A DNA stretch of 64,000 nt from Schistocephalus solidus (lineage: Eukaryota > Platyhelminthes > Cestoda > Diphyllobothriidea > Diphyllobothriidae). Where the stretch lies: assembly GCA_017591395.1 (NCBI GenBank), contig WEDG01007640.1:41001-105000 (forward strand), written 5' to 3'. Position 1 is the stretch's first letter. Every line of letters begins with the position of its first letter. The notes under the pieces are model-generated. The model saw nothing but the letters and a program-made list of their open reading frames with translations, did not search any database and was not told where the DNA came from. Positions 24,701 through 34,546 of the stretch are shown piece after piece. Position numbers and translations under genes: made by a program.

Positions 24701-27658
24701 GGAGAGGGAGATATGATGGGATACGTACAACGCAAGGTTGCTTCACTAGAGACACATTTACGTGCAATTCACTGCTGTTGGGCCCACCTAGTGGGGACGG
24801 TGAACCTCGTAGATGGTGTTTAGTTAACTATTGCGGCAAGTATATCATACATTGTTAGCCAGTGATGCTACCTTTTTCTCCGCCATTTGTTAGGTTGTAT
24901 AGGAGGTAGCGAACTGCTTTGATTGGCGTCCTAAAGCCAACGAATTCAGGTGTCTAGTGGTAAGGATGTTGAACGGACCCCCATCTAGCAGATTGGCCGG
25001 GGATGACGTGGATAAATCTTGATCAGATGTTATTTTTGCCTCTTGAATTTCGCGAATATGTGAGCACTGGGGAGGCTAGTCATGCGTGACGGACAGGTCC
25101 CGATGCAGATGTGACGAACCTCACCCCATCTTATAAGTCCTGTTTAGGGGTGGGACGAGTGGTCTGTCTGTAGCGTCTAAGTAGTGTGTGCTCGGAGCAC
25201 TAAAATTATCAGGTCAAAGCCCGGACTGTAGGAGACGACACCTATGGGAGTAATGTATTTTGAACTGCACTCTGAGTTGCTACCTCAGACAACAGCGACC
25301 ACTGGCGTGACAGGACTGGTCTTGACTGCGTCCAGTCGTGCCGCTGATAGAGCGTTAAACAGTGTTGGTAGCTGCTTTTAATAGGTTTACGGAGCGATAT
25401 CAAGTTGTCCAATTGGATGCGTTTCGCATTACCCGAGGGGTGTCGTGTCTCGTGGCCTATGTTGCATCGGCCAAGGGGTGGCTTGTTCAGGTGGCCCTTG
25501 GGCAATCACGACTATCTGGACGCAAGTGTGTTTGTCTGAGCAGACGTCGATCAAGTGGATGCAGGTCAGCGATCCTGAAACCGCTCACCGCGAGGTTGCA
25601 GGACCTTGAGGAGGTGGGCCCAGGCTGTTGGCTCCTCGAATGTGGTCTCCGAGTGCTGGTGATGACCTTATAAGTACTGAGAGGGGGTGTGGTAAAAAGC
25701 CTGTCTTTCACCGTACCTTCTCCCAGCACCCGTTGGTTGAGAGGCCTGGAAAGTCTACTGGCGCATGGAGAAGGAAGAGGTACTGGGGCTGACATTGGGA
25801 CATGCGTCCTCACGGCATAGCAGCGCGTTTCTCAGCCTAATCTGACGTCCTAAAATGATGGTTTAGAGGGCTGTCAACTGACGTGTTAACTCGGTCCCTG
25901 CGGCGAAGGGAGGAGGGAGTGCGGTAGCTGCTGCGCAAGTCTGCTATGAATTTAAGCTTATTCACGCCTTATCCCTCAGGCACACCGTGGGCCTCTTCGT
26001 TTGGACGATTGAACTGCCAGTTGCTAATGGCAGTTACCTCCATGATTTCGCTTGTTTTCCCTCCTAATTCGCCCGGTTCCCTATCACAGGTTTTTCCTAC
26101 GCTGGTAGGTTCGTGGTTTTCTGGTGTTGACAAGCTGAATGGCACGATCGCTGACCGGAAGACGTCAAACATTGGCGAGACGAATTTGGCTGCGGCGGCG
26201 CCCCTCTACAGCCTAGGCGTTGCACCGCCAACATGCCGTATCCCCCCGGCCGGTGCTACTGGCTATTGCAGTAACTCAGGCACCACAATCACCAAGCCGG
26301 ACTGGGCTGCCAAGTAAATCCTGTTCTTTTGTTTCACCTGATCTTCCTCCACCCCCGAACTGCTGAGTTACCTAGTTCTTCGAAGGCCCACCGACCGACC
26401 TGTATGCCTGAGTAACATGGTTGTGAAGTTCGCTTATTTATCCGGACAACAGCGTACAATATACAGTAGATTGCCTGTCTACACAAATTTGGCAGAAAAT
26501 TACGTATTCTCCGGAATTTATACTTGGATAAAGCATACTTTCCGGCTCTTAAAAACACGTTTCCAATTCCAGAAAATTTTTGATCAAGATCATTCGTTGC
26601 ACGTGAACTTAGGCTTTCGAAACTGCATGCTGTATGCACTCCTTCACAAATTTCTCTATGCTATGAGGAAGAAGTCACATGATTGATTCTTTGTAAAGGA
26701 AAGAAGGGTTTATTTATAGTCTTTTTACGTCCTTGAAGGTTCTTAGGGCCAATTCTCCTTATTTTGTCCGACTCTGCATCTGAACTCTAATGTACATTAC
26801 TTTTGGAATTTGGACTTGTTTTTCAGGAGGCGACTAATCTCGTGAAATGCTAACCGAAATTCTGACATGCGTTTTCAACTAAGAGGCTCTCATTTAGCAT
26901 AACTCATTTCCGCAATGATGCCGGCTTTTGAATGCGCGTCTTTCTGATCGCCTGCAAAAACCACACTCAGTAAAAATGACTACTTTAGTAGTATGCGTTT
27001 CGCCATCGACTTTCGATGTCTTGTAAATTCCAATATATTTTATGGAAACCATGCAAAAAATGTCCTTTCTCGTACTCTTCAAATTTTCTGCCCGAGCAAA
27101 TGGTATATTTCTGTTAAAAAACTTTGGAATTCTGGGATTTTTAAGACCAGAAAATATATACTTATGTGACAGCTTCCCGCAGCCTGATCCATGAACGCCT
27201 TTTCTACTTTCATAATGAAAACTCGCATCGGTAGGAGATCTACCTAAGTGCATGAAAGTTGGAGGACTCGCCTGCTACGCCAACCATTACATCCACCTCA
27301 AAAATCGGTAGTAATGTCTTTGTATTCCTACTAGTGAACTGTAGGCGAGAAGAAAGTGAGGTTGATGCTTTACCTTTCTGAAAACGTTGACCGTTGAGAT
27401 GAGGAACCTGCTCAATAACAGTGTGGCCATTAATAACTTAGTAAACTGCCTATCTTCTTCTTCTTTCTTAGTCGCCCACAAGCTCCGGCACTATGTTAAG
27501 AGGGTATTTTAACACCGTTAAAATTCTTCTTCAAGCCCACAGTGGATACGCTCTCAGGATTAGCTGCACAGATTGCTGGCTAATAGTATGCTGTCTGCGA
27601 TGCTTGTATGCCGCTCTTCGGATTCTGTATGTTCCCTTTCAGGTACCTCAAGTCTTAA
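13316..27658 (+). CDS. MAK: RCK-family ciliary kinase (MAK/ICK/CILK1-like)
   Basis: Ser/Thr kinase related to male germ cell-associated and intestinal cell kinases, which control cilium length and intraflagellar-transport turnover at the ciliary tip. Coding exons: 13316-13416, 13450-13504, 13540-13661 OR 14162-14283, 14387-14466, 14538-14670, 14864-15035, 15470-15637, 16920-17193, 19660-19916, 21103-21234, 21776-22068, 24123-24382, 24472-24621, 25980-26313, 27643-27658. All junctions are GT-AG with matching phases. Visible residues: Gly loop GDGTYGSV (11-18), Lys33, Glu50 of helix C, HRD Asp125, DFG Asp143, and activation motif T157-D-Y159, the same numbering as I recall for human ICK. The kinase domain ends near residue 285; a long Ser/Pro/Arg-rich tail follows. 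Total is about 848 residues, or 844 if the last intron is retained. That is longer than the roughly 620-630 of vertebrate members, mainly in the tail. Choice between MAK and ICK is not possible by eye. Confidence 0.93.
13540..13661 (+). CDS. MAK: Alternative exon 3a (mutually exclusive)
   Basis: A 122-bp exon, acceptor CATCAG, donor AG|GTAAAT. Starts in phase 0 and leaves two bases. Encodes residues 53-92: strands beta4-beta5, gatekeeper F79, hinge E80-F81-M82 and helix D ([12 protein letters not shown]). The first half ([12 protein letters not shown]) looks closest to the vertebrate family. It is separated from exon 2 by only 35 bp. The frame is open and the conserved core residues are intact, so I see no sign of decay. 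Confidence 0.88.
14162..14283 (+). CDS. MAK: Alternative exon 3b (mutually exclusive)
   Basis: A second 122-bp exon covering the same residues 53-92 with identical phases; acceptor TTCTAAG, donor AG|GTTCTG. Encodes [12 protein letters not shown] and the hinge [13 protein letters not shown], which matches the vertebrate hinge better than 3a does. By hand count the two alternatives agree at about 18 of 40 residues. Using both gives a stop 12 codons into 3b; skipping both also leads to an early stop in exon 4. Only one can be used per mRNA. Confidence 0.9.
14387..15637 (+). CDS. MAK: Kinase exons 4-7, C-lobe
   Basis: Exon 4 (14387-14466) encodes the helix E region ending GLAYMHKK. Exon 5 (14538-14670) carries [20 protein letters not shown] and the [10 protein letters not shown] activation loop. 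Exon 6 (14864-15035) carries [10 protein letters not shown] and [11 protein letters not shown]. Exon 7 (15470-15637) carries [16 protein letters not shown] and KRPTSRE. Introns are 71, 193 and 434 bp. Every catalytic element expected of an active CMGC kinase is present, including the APE motif and the TDY dual-phosphorylation site. Confidence 0.93.
15638..16919 (+). other. Kinase intron 7
   Basis: 1282-bp intron with standard GTAAGT and TTTCAG ends. No nested gene or repeat recognised. Confidence 0.7.
16920..26317 (+). CDS. MAK: Kinase exons 8-14, non-catalytic tail
   Basis: Exon 8 (16920-17193) finishes the kinase domain ([12 protein letters not shown]) and starts a basic Ser/Lys/Arg-rich tail. 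Exons 9 (19660-19916), 10 (21103-21234), 11 (21776-22068), 12 (24123-24382), 13 (24472-24621) and 14 (25980-26313) follow with matching phases. Exon 12 contains [13 protein letters not shown] and exon 14 ends ITKPDWAAK, resembling the conserved C-terminal end of MAK/ICK proteins as I recall them. If the donor at 26314 is unused, TAA at 26315-26317 stops translation after DWAAK. Splicing to 27643 would add four residues and stop at 27656-27658. The tail has no recognised domain; in the family it is a disordered regulatory region. Confidence 0.85.
17992..18275 (+). mobile_element. Long-form SINE: leader, tRNA-like head, hammerhead tail
   Basis: Begins with a leader of about 130 bp also present at 37584-37712, which contains the palindrome CGGAACG-AGTG-CGTTCCG. 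Then comes the tRNA-like head (A-box region near 18133-18150, B box GGTTCGAGCC at 18178-18187), then the hammerhead-like tail (18217-18261) and 'ctcccttgtcttt'. Sense orientation within the kinase intron. Confidence 0.75.
18217..18261 (+). ncRNA. Hammerhead-type ribozyme fold, compensatory copy
   Basis: GACTGA (18217-18222), CTGATGA (18223-18229), hairpin GGCT-AATA-AGTC flanked by a C/A pair (18230-18243), GAAA (18244-18247), palindromic TGGCCA, TT, then TCAGTC (18256-18261). Stem I is perfect over six pairs. The innermost pair is A-T here, where the family consensus has G-C, a compensatory change. Predicted cleavage is after 18255. The C/A mismatch at the base of stem II may weaken activity. 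Confidence 0.75.
18953..19256. repeat. 152-bp tandem duplication (two copies)
   Basis: Units start at 18953 and 19105, each with 'tcattacctttttaacctcg' and ending near 'ctaccgctatcgatag'. The copies are almost identical, so the duplication is recent. It lies in kinase intron 8. Confidence 0.9.
21440..21545 (+). repeat. Dispersed repeat copy 3
   Basis: Matches the family core 'gtgact', 'gaattacttttaa', 'agtagatttgcgttgcatct' and a Pyr-rich stretch, then 'cctggcgtgatg'. Same orientation as other copies; lies in kinase intron 10. Confidence 0.45.
21665..21706. repeat. (CT)n(CA)n microsatellite
   Basis: About ten CT units pass directly into about eleven CA units, in kinase intron 10. It creates short Ser/Leu/His/Thr-rich frames that are not genes. 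Confidence 0.95.
22069..24122 (+). other. Kinase intron 11
   Basis: 2054-bp AT-rich intron. An 84-codon open frame at 23749-24003 has no recognised motif and is left out. No repeat family identified. Confidence 0.6.
24622..25979 (+). other. Kinase intron 13
   Basis: 1358-bp intron. The middle (25240-25830) is GC-richer than its surroundings and may be an old repeat insertion, but no family is recognised. The acceptor CCTCAG at 25974-25979 gives the only phase that joins exons 13 and 14. Confidence 0.6.
26845..27250 (+). repeat. Partial foldback-family repeat
   Basis: Starts with 'aatctcgtgaaatgctaacc' and shares 'cttttgaat', 'gatcgcctgcaaaa', 'agtagtatgcg' and 'cttgtaaattcc' patterns with the inverted-repeat elements at 32613 and 36340. 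Only one arm is evident, so it is probably a truncated copy. It lies in the last kinase intron. Confidence 0.45.
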
Positions 27659-29479
27659 AGAAGTGGACGTCCGTAGGTCCATGTCTTTCCTTCCATCCTT
27701 CCCGCCAGCACCACCACCGCAATTCGACCTTTCCATCGCTGGTGATTTTTAGGGTTTCCATCGGTTTTACTTCCCACTGCCAACCACCGCCCCCCCCCCC
27801 CCCCTACTGTGGGCTCGCTTTATCCGTTCAACTCCATGCCTGCAATTACTACCTCGGGGTATTGCTTTTTCTGTGGCTGTGAATCCTGCCGTACTGCTAT
27901 TACTGTGTCAGCATATCTCGCCTCTTTCACCCATATGCTGCTACACGTTAGCCTTTGAACCTCTTCAACAAACCTTTACTCTGCTCAGAGCCAGCCGCCA
28001 ATATCGCCCTCGTCCCTCTACGCTTCTTCCTCCTCCCTCTCTCCCATACTTCTCCTCACAGCCTTTGCGTATGCCTTTTTTCGCTGTTCTTCAAAGCCCA
28101 GAGAGCCAGGTGAGATGACTGCTGTGGCCGGCATTTCCACACCCCGTCCCCCCGCCCCAAACCCACCAAGAAGAGGTGAGAACGCGGAGTCGTTGGAGGA
28201 CTATGTAACGCGCCGGGACCCCGTCCTGTTGACTTCGTCCTTCTGTAGGCCAGTTTTTGCAGTTTTGTCCAGTCTCCATCTCCCTCCTATATCACCAGTC
28301 AGTATGTTGGTGTCTCACATGTTGGGAAATTGAGGTTCGTGCTACGCGGACGGCTTCTTTTGGGCTCCAAATTTACAAATTTTCGGTTCCTTTAGGTCTT
28401 ACTTACGATAAAAAATAACGACAATAAATTGGCTCATTTAGCAGCCTCTCGGTCTTCGAGCTGTGGCTAGGTGTGTGCGTACTGCTCCTTCAATAGGACG
28501 TGCCGCTGGTGCGTCTGATTAAAATGGAGGTCGCATTAGTGAACTGCATTCGAGTCCACAAGAGTCTTTGTTTGTTTCCGGACAGCGACTTTAAGACGCG
28601 CCAGCCACTGCGCCCAGTCTAATTTCACGTCGGTTAGACTGTAACAGCCCTTAATGTACTAGAGGAGGCGGACAATGTGAGGATAAGGGGGAGTCGGCGT
28701 CTATTTCGTCGCTATAATCAGCCGAACCCGACTTGAAACTATTATGACATGCTAACCGGCTGGTCGCATCCAAAAGGGATCATCAGACTGCAACAGTTTC
28801 TTTACTGCGGTCTCTCCCATATGAGATCCAAGATCGTGTAGATTTTTGGTATGGATCGTGTGTGATGCGCGTAGAAGGCTTGTGTTTAATTTGTTTTAGT
28901 CACTGTAACCGATCTACTTAGAACTTTTCGTGCCACTGAAACAGGATGGATGTGGGCAGAGTGCAGTGAGGTTGATACATTGAAAGTTATGGTTGCGCTC
29001 ACCTGGGACACACACCGGCTTCATGGCTTGCATCGTTCAAGCTAGTGCGTTTCTGGTCATTCGGTCGGAAGTCGCACATGTTGCCTTTTTTGTAGTCTTA
29101 AGTTGTTAACTGCAAGTTTCACCCAGCGCCCGTTGAGGGGCTGAATCGCCTCTGTCGAATTTACTATATTTATGCGACTTGACACCTCAAGACATTCACC
29201 GTGTCACGTGTTTCAAAAAGAATCCTTATCGAACCATTATGTACTTTAAAAAGTTTCCGTTTCGTTGGCCACGATGTACTCATGCCTACAATTTTTGTTT
29301 CGATTAACAAGGTTTTTGTTTTCACCGAGTTATGTTTATATTTTAAAATGAGAACAGAACCGCGTAGGGATGCCTTGTGTGGGCGACGAAACAGCATGAG
29401 GGAATAAGAACTGCCTCATCCATTTACCATTGGTGGCTTTACGGTAAATTTCAGGAAGGGTAAAACACCCGTTTACTCT

Positions 29480-29660
29480 ACATAAAATGAAACTCTCACC
29501 TTAATCTTAACTCTAGCCCTACCCTTAAGCTTAATACTATAGTTGACAAGATAATTACTTTAATCCTTAGACTAATCATGACCCTAAACCCAACTCTTAC
29601 CTAAACGTCAAGCCTAACGCTAAACGTAACCCTCACCTTAATCCTAAACATAATTTCCTT
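29480..29660. repeat. Degenerate telomere-like CCCTAA tract
   Basis: Many imperfect CCCTAA/CCTTAA/CGTAA units in a row (for example 'gaccctaaaccc', 'aagcctaacgctaaacg', 'aaccctcacc', 'aatcctaaac'). Flatworm telomeres are TTAGGG repeats, so this may be an old interstitial telomeric block. It could also be an unrelated minisatellite. Confidence 0.5.
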
Positions 29661-31084
29661 CGAATTCAGCGCAAAGCCACATTTATTGTGGGCGGTTCCT
29701 TTTCCCGTGTCCTGTTTAGGCAGCCGTACAAGGCGTTGCAATGTCTGCAGGCAATGCAGTGTCATTGATTGGGAGTGGGCGAACTGTAAATCTAACTTGC
29801 CCCTGAAATCATGGTAGAAGGCGGCTGTTTAAGCACCGGAACCATTTTTTTCTATTAATCTGAGCCTTCAAACTAATACAGGAGTCCATCCTCAAAGATG
29901 GAAGCGACAACAGACCAAGCAAAAGCTATAGGGATGGTAGGAATTAATCAAAATTCAGTGAAGCCCGTATGGATGTGACTGCGCACGGCTGCGTATGCTG
30001 GCGTGAGGTCGAAGCATAGATCGATTGAGTTCCCATCCGAGACCCAGACTTCAATCAATTCGCGGCCGCTCTTGCTTCTGGCGTGGGCAATTATCTTTGT
30101 GGCTGCGAAATTAAACTCGTGACCCGTTTCGTAGGTGTGGGCAGCCGCCGGTCCATCTTACGGCCATTTTTACTCATGCGCGATCCGAGCATCTACTTAG
30201 CGTGAACTGTGTCGTTACCAAGGGTTGTTTAGATACGGGATGTGATACACTACACCCGACTGCTTACTGTGTTTCAATCGATCCTTCCTTGACGTAAACC
30301 TGCTCTGTATGGTAGCTTTGTACCGGTGTGCAATTCCGACACCTAGTCCCGAAACACTGTACTCGGTCGCCTCTGAAATTTCCTTTATGTATTGCAAAAC
30401 ATATCATACCATCGGTGCTGTTTCTGGTCGGGTCATAAGGCGGGCGAACACGTAGGCATCCCTTCTTACACTTGGAATGCAAACATTTGCCTCAATTCGT
30501 GAAGTCCTGGCTTCAAGAATCGTTAACTGAGTGGGGCGTAGGCGGCAACACTCGTGACAGCAGTTGGCAGATTTTGATTTTTACTTTGTCATTATCTTTC
30601 TACAGAATGCTTCTCGTTCCCTGTCTTGTGTGCCGATTGCATAAAAAATAAAGTATTTCTGCCTGAAAATGTCCCCTTCTTCGTGTCTGCTTGTGCCCCT
30701 CGAAACGCAGGTGTGCTGAGTCTTCAAGTGGCAGACTTGTAGCCTTGATAGAGCAGCGTTGTTTAGACTAGGTTTCGTTAGCCTCTTTTTTGAAGAATGC
30801 CGGCTGGGTTGTTCTGCCAAATGATGATGATGATTATGTGGGTTCCTCAGAACAGGATCCTCAGGCGTCATAATCACCTGACCCAGTGTCTCTATCGACA
30901 ATTTTGGATGGTATTATCTCGAAGCACCTGGTAGCGCGTAGGACTGATATGGTGAACTTTGAGTGCCCTAACATCCTGTATACTAGTCAAAAGGGTTTGC
31001 AATTGCAACACGAAAGTTCGACCGTCGATTTAGGTGACGATGTCCACCGTGGGTCCCGCAGGAGGGTAGACTCAGGGACGGTGA

Positions 31085-31190
31085 ATTACGTTTTAATTAT
31101 TGTATAGTGATATTAGACTTGCTGCACTCTTTCCTCCCTCACACATTTTGCACATTTTTGAGTAAGAGCCAGGAATATTGGAGGCAGGAT
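31085..31190 (+). repeat. Dispersed repeat copy 4 (diverged)
   Basis: 'gtgaattacgttttaa', 'gatattagacttgctgcact' and a Pyr-rich stretch, then 'ggaatattggaggcaggat'. Same orientation as the other copies. Confidence 0.35.
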
Positions 31191-31715
31191 CCGTCTCAGT
31201 GACTGACAGAGCCAAACAGCTCGTCTACGCGTGCTATGCACGCCTGAGAACAGAGTTTTCACTCAATTAGAAGGGGGTCCGGCTCGGATCCAAACTTAAT
31301 GGGGTTGTCTATAGCAATTACAGCATGCATTTCGTGAAAAGTGACTTATAAATGCCTAATATTCCAGTTTAAAAATCGTAACCCAGCATTTGACGTCTTC
31401 TAGCTTTTATTGCGCGTAGACCTATGTCTAAAGTCCGTGATTTCTGTTCCCCAACTAAAAATACCTTACTGTATTATGATTTCAAGTGCAGTAGCCTGCT
31501 GACCTCAGTTGAGAGTTTCTTCATACGCGATCGAAACGTTTGTGTCTCCACACTGCGTGTTCCTTGGTTGCTTTTCGATTTTTGCCTAAACTAAGCTACA
31601 TTTTCTTGAATTGATAGAGCAACTCTCATGGATACTGAGTTCTTGGGAAGATATGTCTCTTAGCGTTTCGGATTCACACCCAAACGACTCATCAGAGATA
31701 GTATCAGATAAACAC

Positions 31716-32109
31716 AGTGTTTTGCAGTTAAAACTTTAGTGCTTTAAATACTGCAACAACACCTGTGCAAACATTACCCTTATCTGGCGCAGTCTCTGAT
31801 GATGAATTTGAGGATGAATCTGAAACGTTAGACGGTAGATTGGGCAAGTGTTTTTGCAGTTAAAACTTTAGTGCTTTAAATACTGCAACAACACCTGTGC
31901 AAACATTACCCTTATCTGGCGCAGTCTCTGATGATGAATTTGAGGATGAATCTGAAACGTTAGACGGTAGATTGGGCAAGTGTTTTGCAGTTAAAACTTT
32001 AGTGCTTTAAATACTGCAACAACACCTGTGCAAACATTACCCTTATCTGGCGCAGTCTCTGATGATGGATTTGAGGATGAATCTGAAACGTTAGACGGTA
32101 GATTGGGCA
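31716..32109. repeat. 131-bp unit in three tandem copies
   Basis: Units start at 31716, 31847 and 31979, nearly identical (copy 2 has one extra T). Each contains 'gcagttaaaactttagtgct', an open acidic segment ending DGRLGK, and a hammerhead-like motif (GTCT, CTGATGA, 19 nt, GAAA, then AGAC). The first copy follows a possible exon and the last copy runs into an open frame that continues to 32264. Confidence 0.9.
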
Positions 32110-32264
32110 AGCATACGTCAATAGGAATGCCCTGTCGAAGTAGTACAGTTGGCCCTGCGCAAAATTCCAAGAAGAGTCAATATTCACATGTCTCTAATCA
32201 TGCTACTGGCCCTTACATAGACTTGAACCGTGACGCGTATCTTAACCTGAAACCTTACCGATAA
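32004..32264 (+). CDS. Candidate terminal exon, unidentified acidic protein
   Basis: An open frame runs through the third repeat copy and on to TAA at 32262-32264. It encodes an acidic part (SDDGFEDESETLDGRLGK), then a neutral tail ending YIDLNRDAYLNLKPYR. The composition looks protein-like. A possible preceding coding stretch (SLSVSDSHPNDSSEIVSDK) lies at about 31650-31709, in a frame one base off, so an intron would be needed. No standard splice pair joins them convincingly. Family unknown. Confidence 0.3.
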   Translation, partial: ALNTATTPVQTLPLSGAVSDDGFEDESETLDGRLGKHTSIGMPCRSSTVGPAQNSKKSQYSHVSNHATGPYIDLNRDAYLNLKPYR

Positions 32265-32336
32265 CACTAGCTATAACCGCAATCCCTTATGTAGGGAAAA
32301 ATCGCATCCTTTTGAAGTATTTCGGTCAATAATTGA

Positions 32337-32385
32337 GGGCAGACATTGATGGCTGGTTTCTGGCTTATCGGTCCTCATCACGCCT
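32337..32385 (-). repeat. Decayed SINE tail remnant (minus)
   Basis: The minus strand reads 'tgatgagg', 'gataagccagaaac', 'cagccat', resembling the hammerhead tail of the SINE family with several changes in the core. No head is recognised next to it. Confidence 0.4.
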
Positions 32386-32612
32386 GAGGTCTTAACTCGA
32401 ACTGGCTGACTATAGGACAACGTCCTCAATATCGCACTGTGGGATTACGCCCTGTGAGATCAAGGCTCTTTGGCCATTTGCAAGCTTCACTATACCCTTA
32501 TTGGCGTGAGCTCCATTTGCGCACGCGTTAGCTTGCATGTTAGACGCTTGCTATCAGACAGAAGGCTCCAGTTTAAGCATTTGTCCGTCATGTACCATAG
32601 ATCCCCTGTCTC

Positions 32613-33362
32613 GTGAAATGTCAATCGGAATTCTGAAACGTGTTTTCGACTCGAATAAACTACTCAACTATGCTTGCAATATTCATTATCGGGCAGCCTA
32701 ATGTTAAGATATTTCACCTACGTCAGGAACCGACTGCTTTCGGATCACCTGCAAAATGCATACTGTAAAAAAACAGCTCCTTTCATAGTATGCCGTTTTT
32801 TCGCATTGACTTCGATCTCCTTATAAATTCAAATGTAATTTGTAGGCACAAAAAGAATCTTTTTACTCGGTTTATATAAAAATAAACCTTCAACTTTAAT
32901 ACTTGATGGAAGTGTATCCTTCGGTTTTAAAAGGTTTCTAAATTACCCAATAATGTTAAACCATACCGGCCGTTAAATTTGAATTCAAGGTTTCCAAACC
33001 ACATATGCACTTTTTAGACAACAATAATAACTTGACGCATAGGGTGCATTATGAATGAAAATTTCATGGTCTTTAAAATCTTATGCTAATAAAATTTTTA
33101 AAACCGAAAGATATCGTCCCTTCAGGTTTAAAATTGGAAGAACGTCTAATTTCCTACAAACGAGTACACGAAAGAATATTTTTGTGCACGTTTTCTATAA
33201 AATATATTTGAATTTATAAGGGCAGTGAAAATTCATTTAAAAAATACATACTACTTAAACAGCTATTTTTTACAGAGTATGCTCTTTGGCGGCAGCCCGA
33301 GAGAAGGTCATTCAAAATCGAAAACACACTTTCAGTTTTGGTTGACATTTCTCGAGATAAGG
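32613..33362. mobile_element. Foldback/MITE-like element with long inverted repeats
   Basis: The left arm starts 'tctcgtgaaatgtcaatcgg' and runs through 'gtgttttcga', then 'ccgttttttcgcattgactt' and 'ccttataaattcaaatg'. The right arm carries the complement in reverse order ('tttgaatttataagg', 'acagagtatgc', 'aatcgaaaacacac', 'ttggttgacatttctcgag'). No transposase frame lies inside the roughly 750 bp. A related element is at 36340-37060. Target-site duplications were not resolved. Confidence 0.55.
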
Positions 33363-33779
33363 AATCCACCGTAGTTCTGCATACGGCGGTTGAATGACGC
33401 ACTCTGTTTGGCTTATTGTCAGCAGTGTGCAGTCACAAAGAGAGTCATCTTAATATGCTCTTGATCGCGTTGCCTCGCCTTTTAACATTCCTTCGTTGTC
33501 ACAGCAACTGGTGCGCATTACGGGGTTATTTTTGACCATGGCCTCATCCCTTTGTAAGCCGCACATTGGCCGCAGTTTAGCAGTCGTCATCGCAACAGTT
33601 CACCCTCGAGCTTTTGAGCAGAAGATTTCTGACGCGTTTTTATCTGACAGCAGCAGGCAAACTGAAGCCCGACCCAGGAACCTGGCTGTGCTCCTCAGAC
33701 ATACACACACACACATGCGACAGTTCGAGCGTCATATTAGATGAAGTCCTCAGTGTGCCCCACAGTATGGTGGGCGCAG

Positions 33780-33990
33780 AGCCGGTGACTTCTTGTGCGT
33801 GAATTAGTTTTAAGTGCTAGTAGACTTGCGCTGCATCTACCACACTCTCTCCCCTCCTAAGCCCGGTGTCATGCCAGATTCAGGAAGACCGGAGGCTGGG
33901 TTGGACACGGCTGGAGCCAGTCCTAAGCTTGCGGCTACACATGGTTCGGATCCCACGGAGTGGGAATCCCATTGAGGCCACATTGAGAAG
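33780..33990 (+). repeat. Dispersed repeat copy 5 (best preserved)
   Basis: Clear run of the family core: 'gtgaattagttttaagtgct', 'agtagacttgcgctgcatct', 'accacactctctcccctc', 'gcccggtgtcatg', 'aagaccggaggctggg' and 'cccacggagtggga'. Serves as the reference for the other five copies. Confidence 0.55.
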
Positions 33991-34546
33991 GAGCCATTGC
34001 AGCCTGACCCTCAGTCTACCAGTCAGCCACTCCACACAAAACACACATTGGGCTGACCAAGCGGTCCGAGTTATCCTGTCAGTTGGCAACCTTCCAAGCC
34101 ACGGCTTTTAGCGCACCGTGATAGTTTCAAGCGCGTCAGATTGTTTATAGTGGGGAAAATGCGCTGAGTCGGTCGGTTGTCTGATGCAGAAGTGGGCGCA
34201 GCTGCTGGTGACATCGTCTACGCGTACTGCGTACATGACATGGCCCCCCAAAACACAAGCATCAGGATTTCAAAAGGTGGCAAACATGGACCACGATTCA
34301 CAAAGAAGCCTTATCATCCAGCTCTGTGACACGAGCAGAAGTAAACACACCTTCGCCTGAATGCGATTGAACTAGTAACTAACGGACGCGCTGATGAGGG
34401 CAGAGTAGATGGGGATTTGTTTTTTTGTTGTTAACTACCGTACTTCAATTTTCGAATGTCAAAAAAACTTGCAGGTCTTCTGACCGCACACACATGCGCA
34501 CGTCTTTTTATGTTCCCAGTTATACATTTTCCTTTTGCCTTTAGGT

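Larger units (their letters stand above)
27659..31600. other. Intergenic: kinase 3' flank, no gene seen
   Basis: Holds the likely 3' UTR of the kinase, a 15-base C run at 27790-27804, a GC-rich open stretch at 27873-28330 with no recognisable motif, and a degenerate CCTAA-rich tract at about 29480-29660. A dispersed-repeat copy lies at about 31085-31190. No further exons could be supported. Confidence 0.5.
32265..34546. other. Intergenic, repeat-rich, upstream of TAF13
   Basis: Contains a decayed minus-strand SINE tail (about 32385-32337), a foldback element (32613-33362) and a dispersed-repeat copy (33780-33990). No gene recognised. Confidence 0.55.

Noticed and set aside
26018..26089. Alternative acceptor CTATCACAG at 26088-26089 for kinase exon 14
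   Set aside because: Its phase with exon 13 leads to a stop within about 13 codons; the CCTCAG acceptor at 25974-25979 gives the only open reading.
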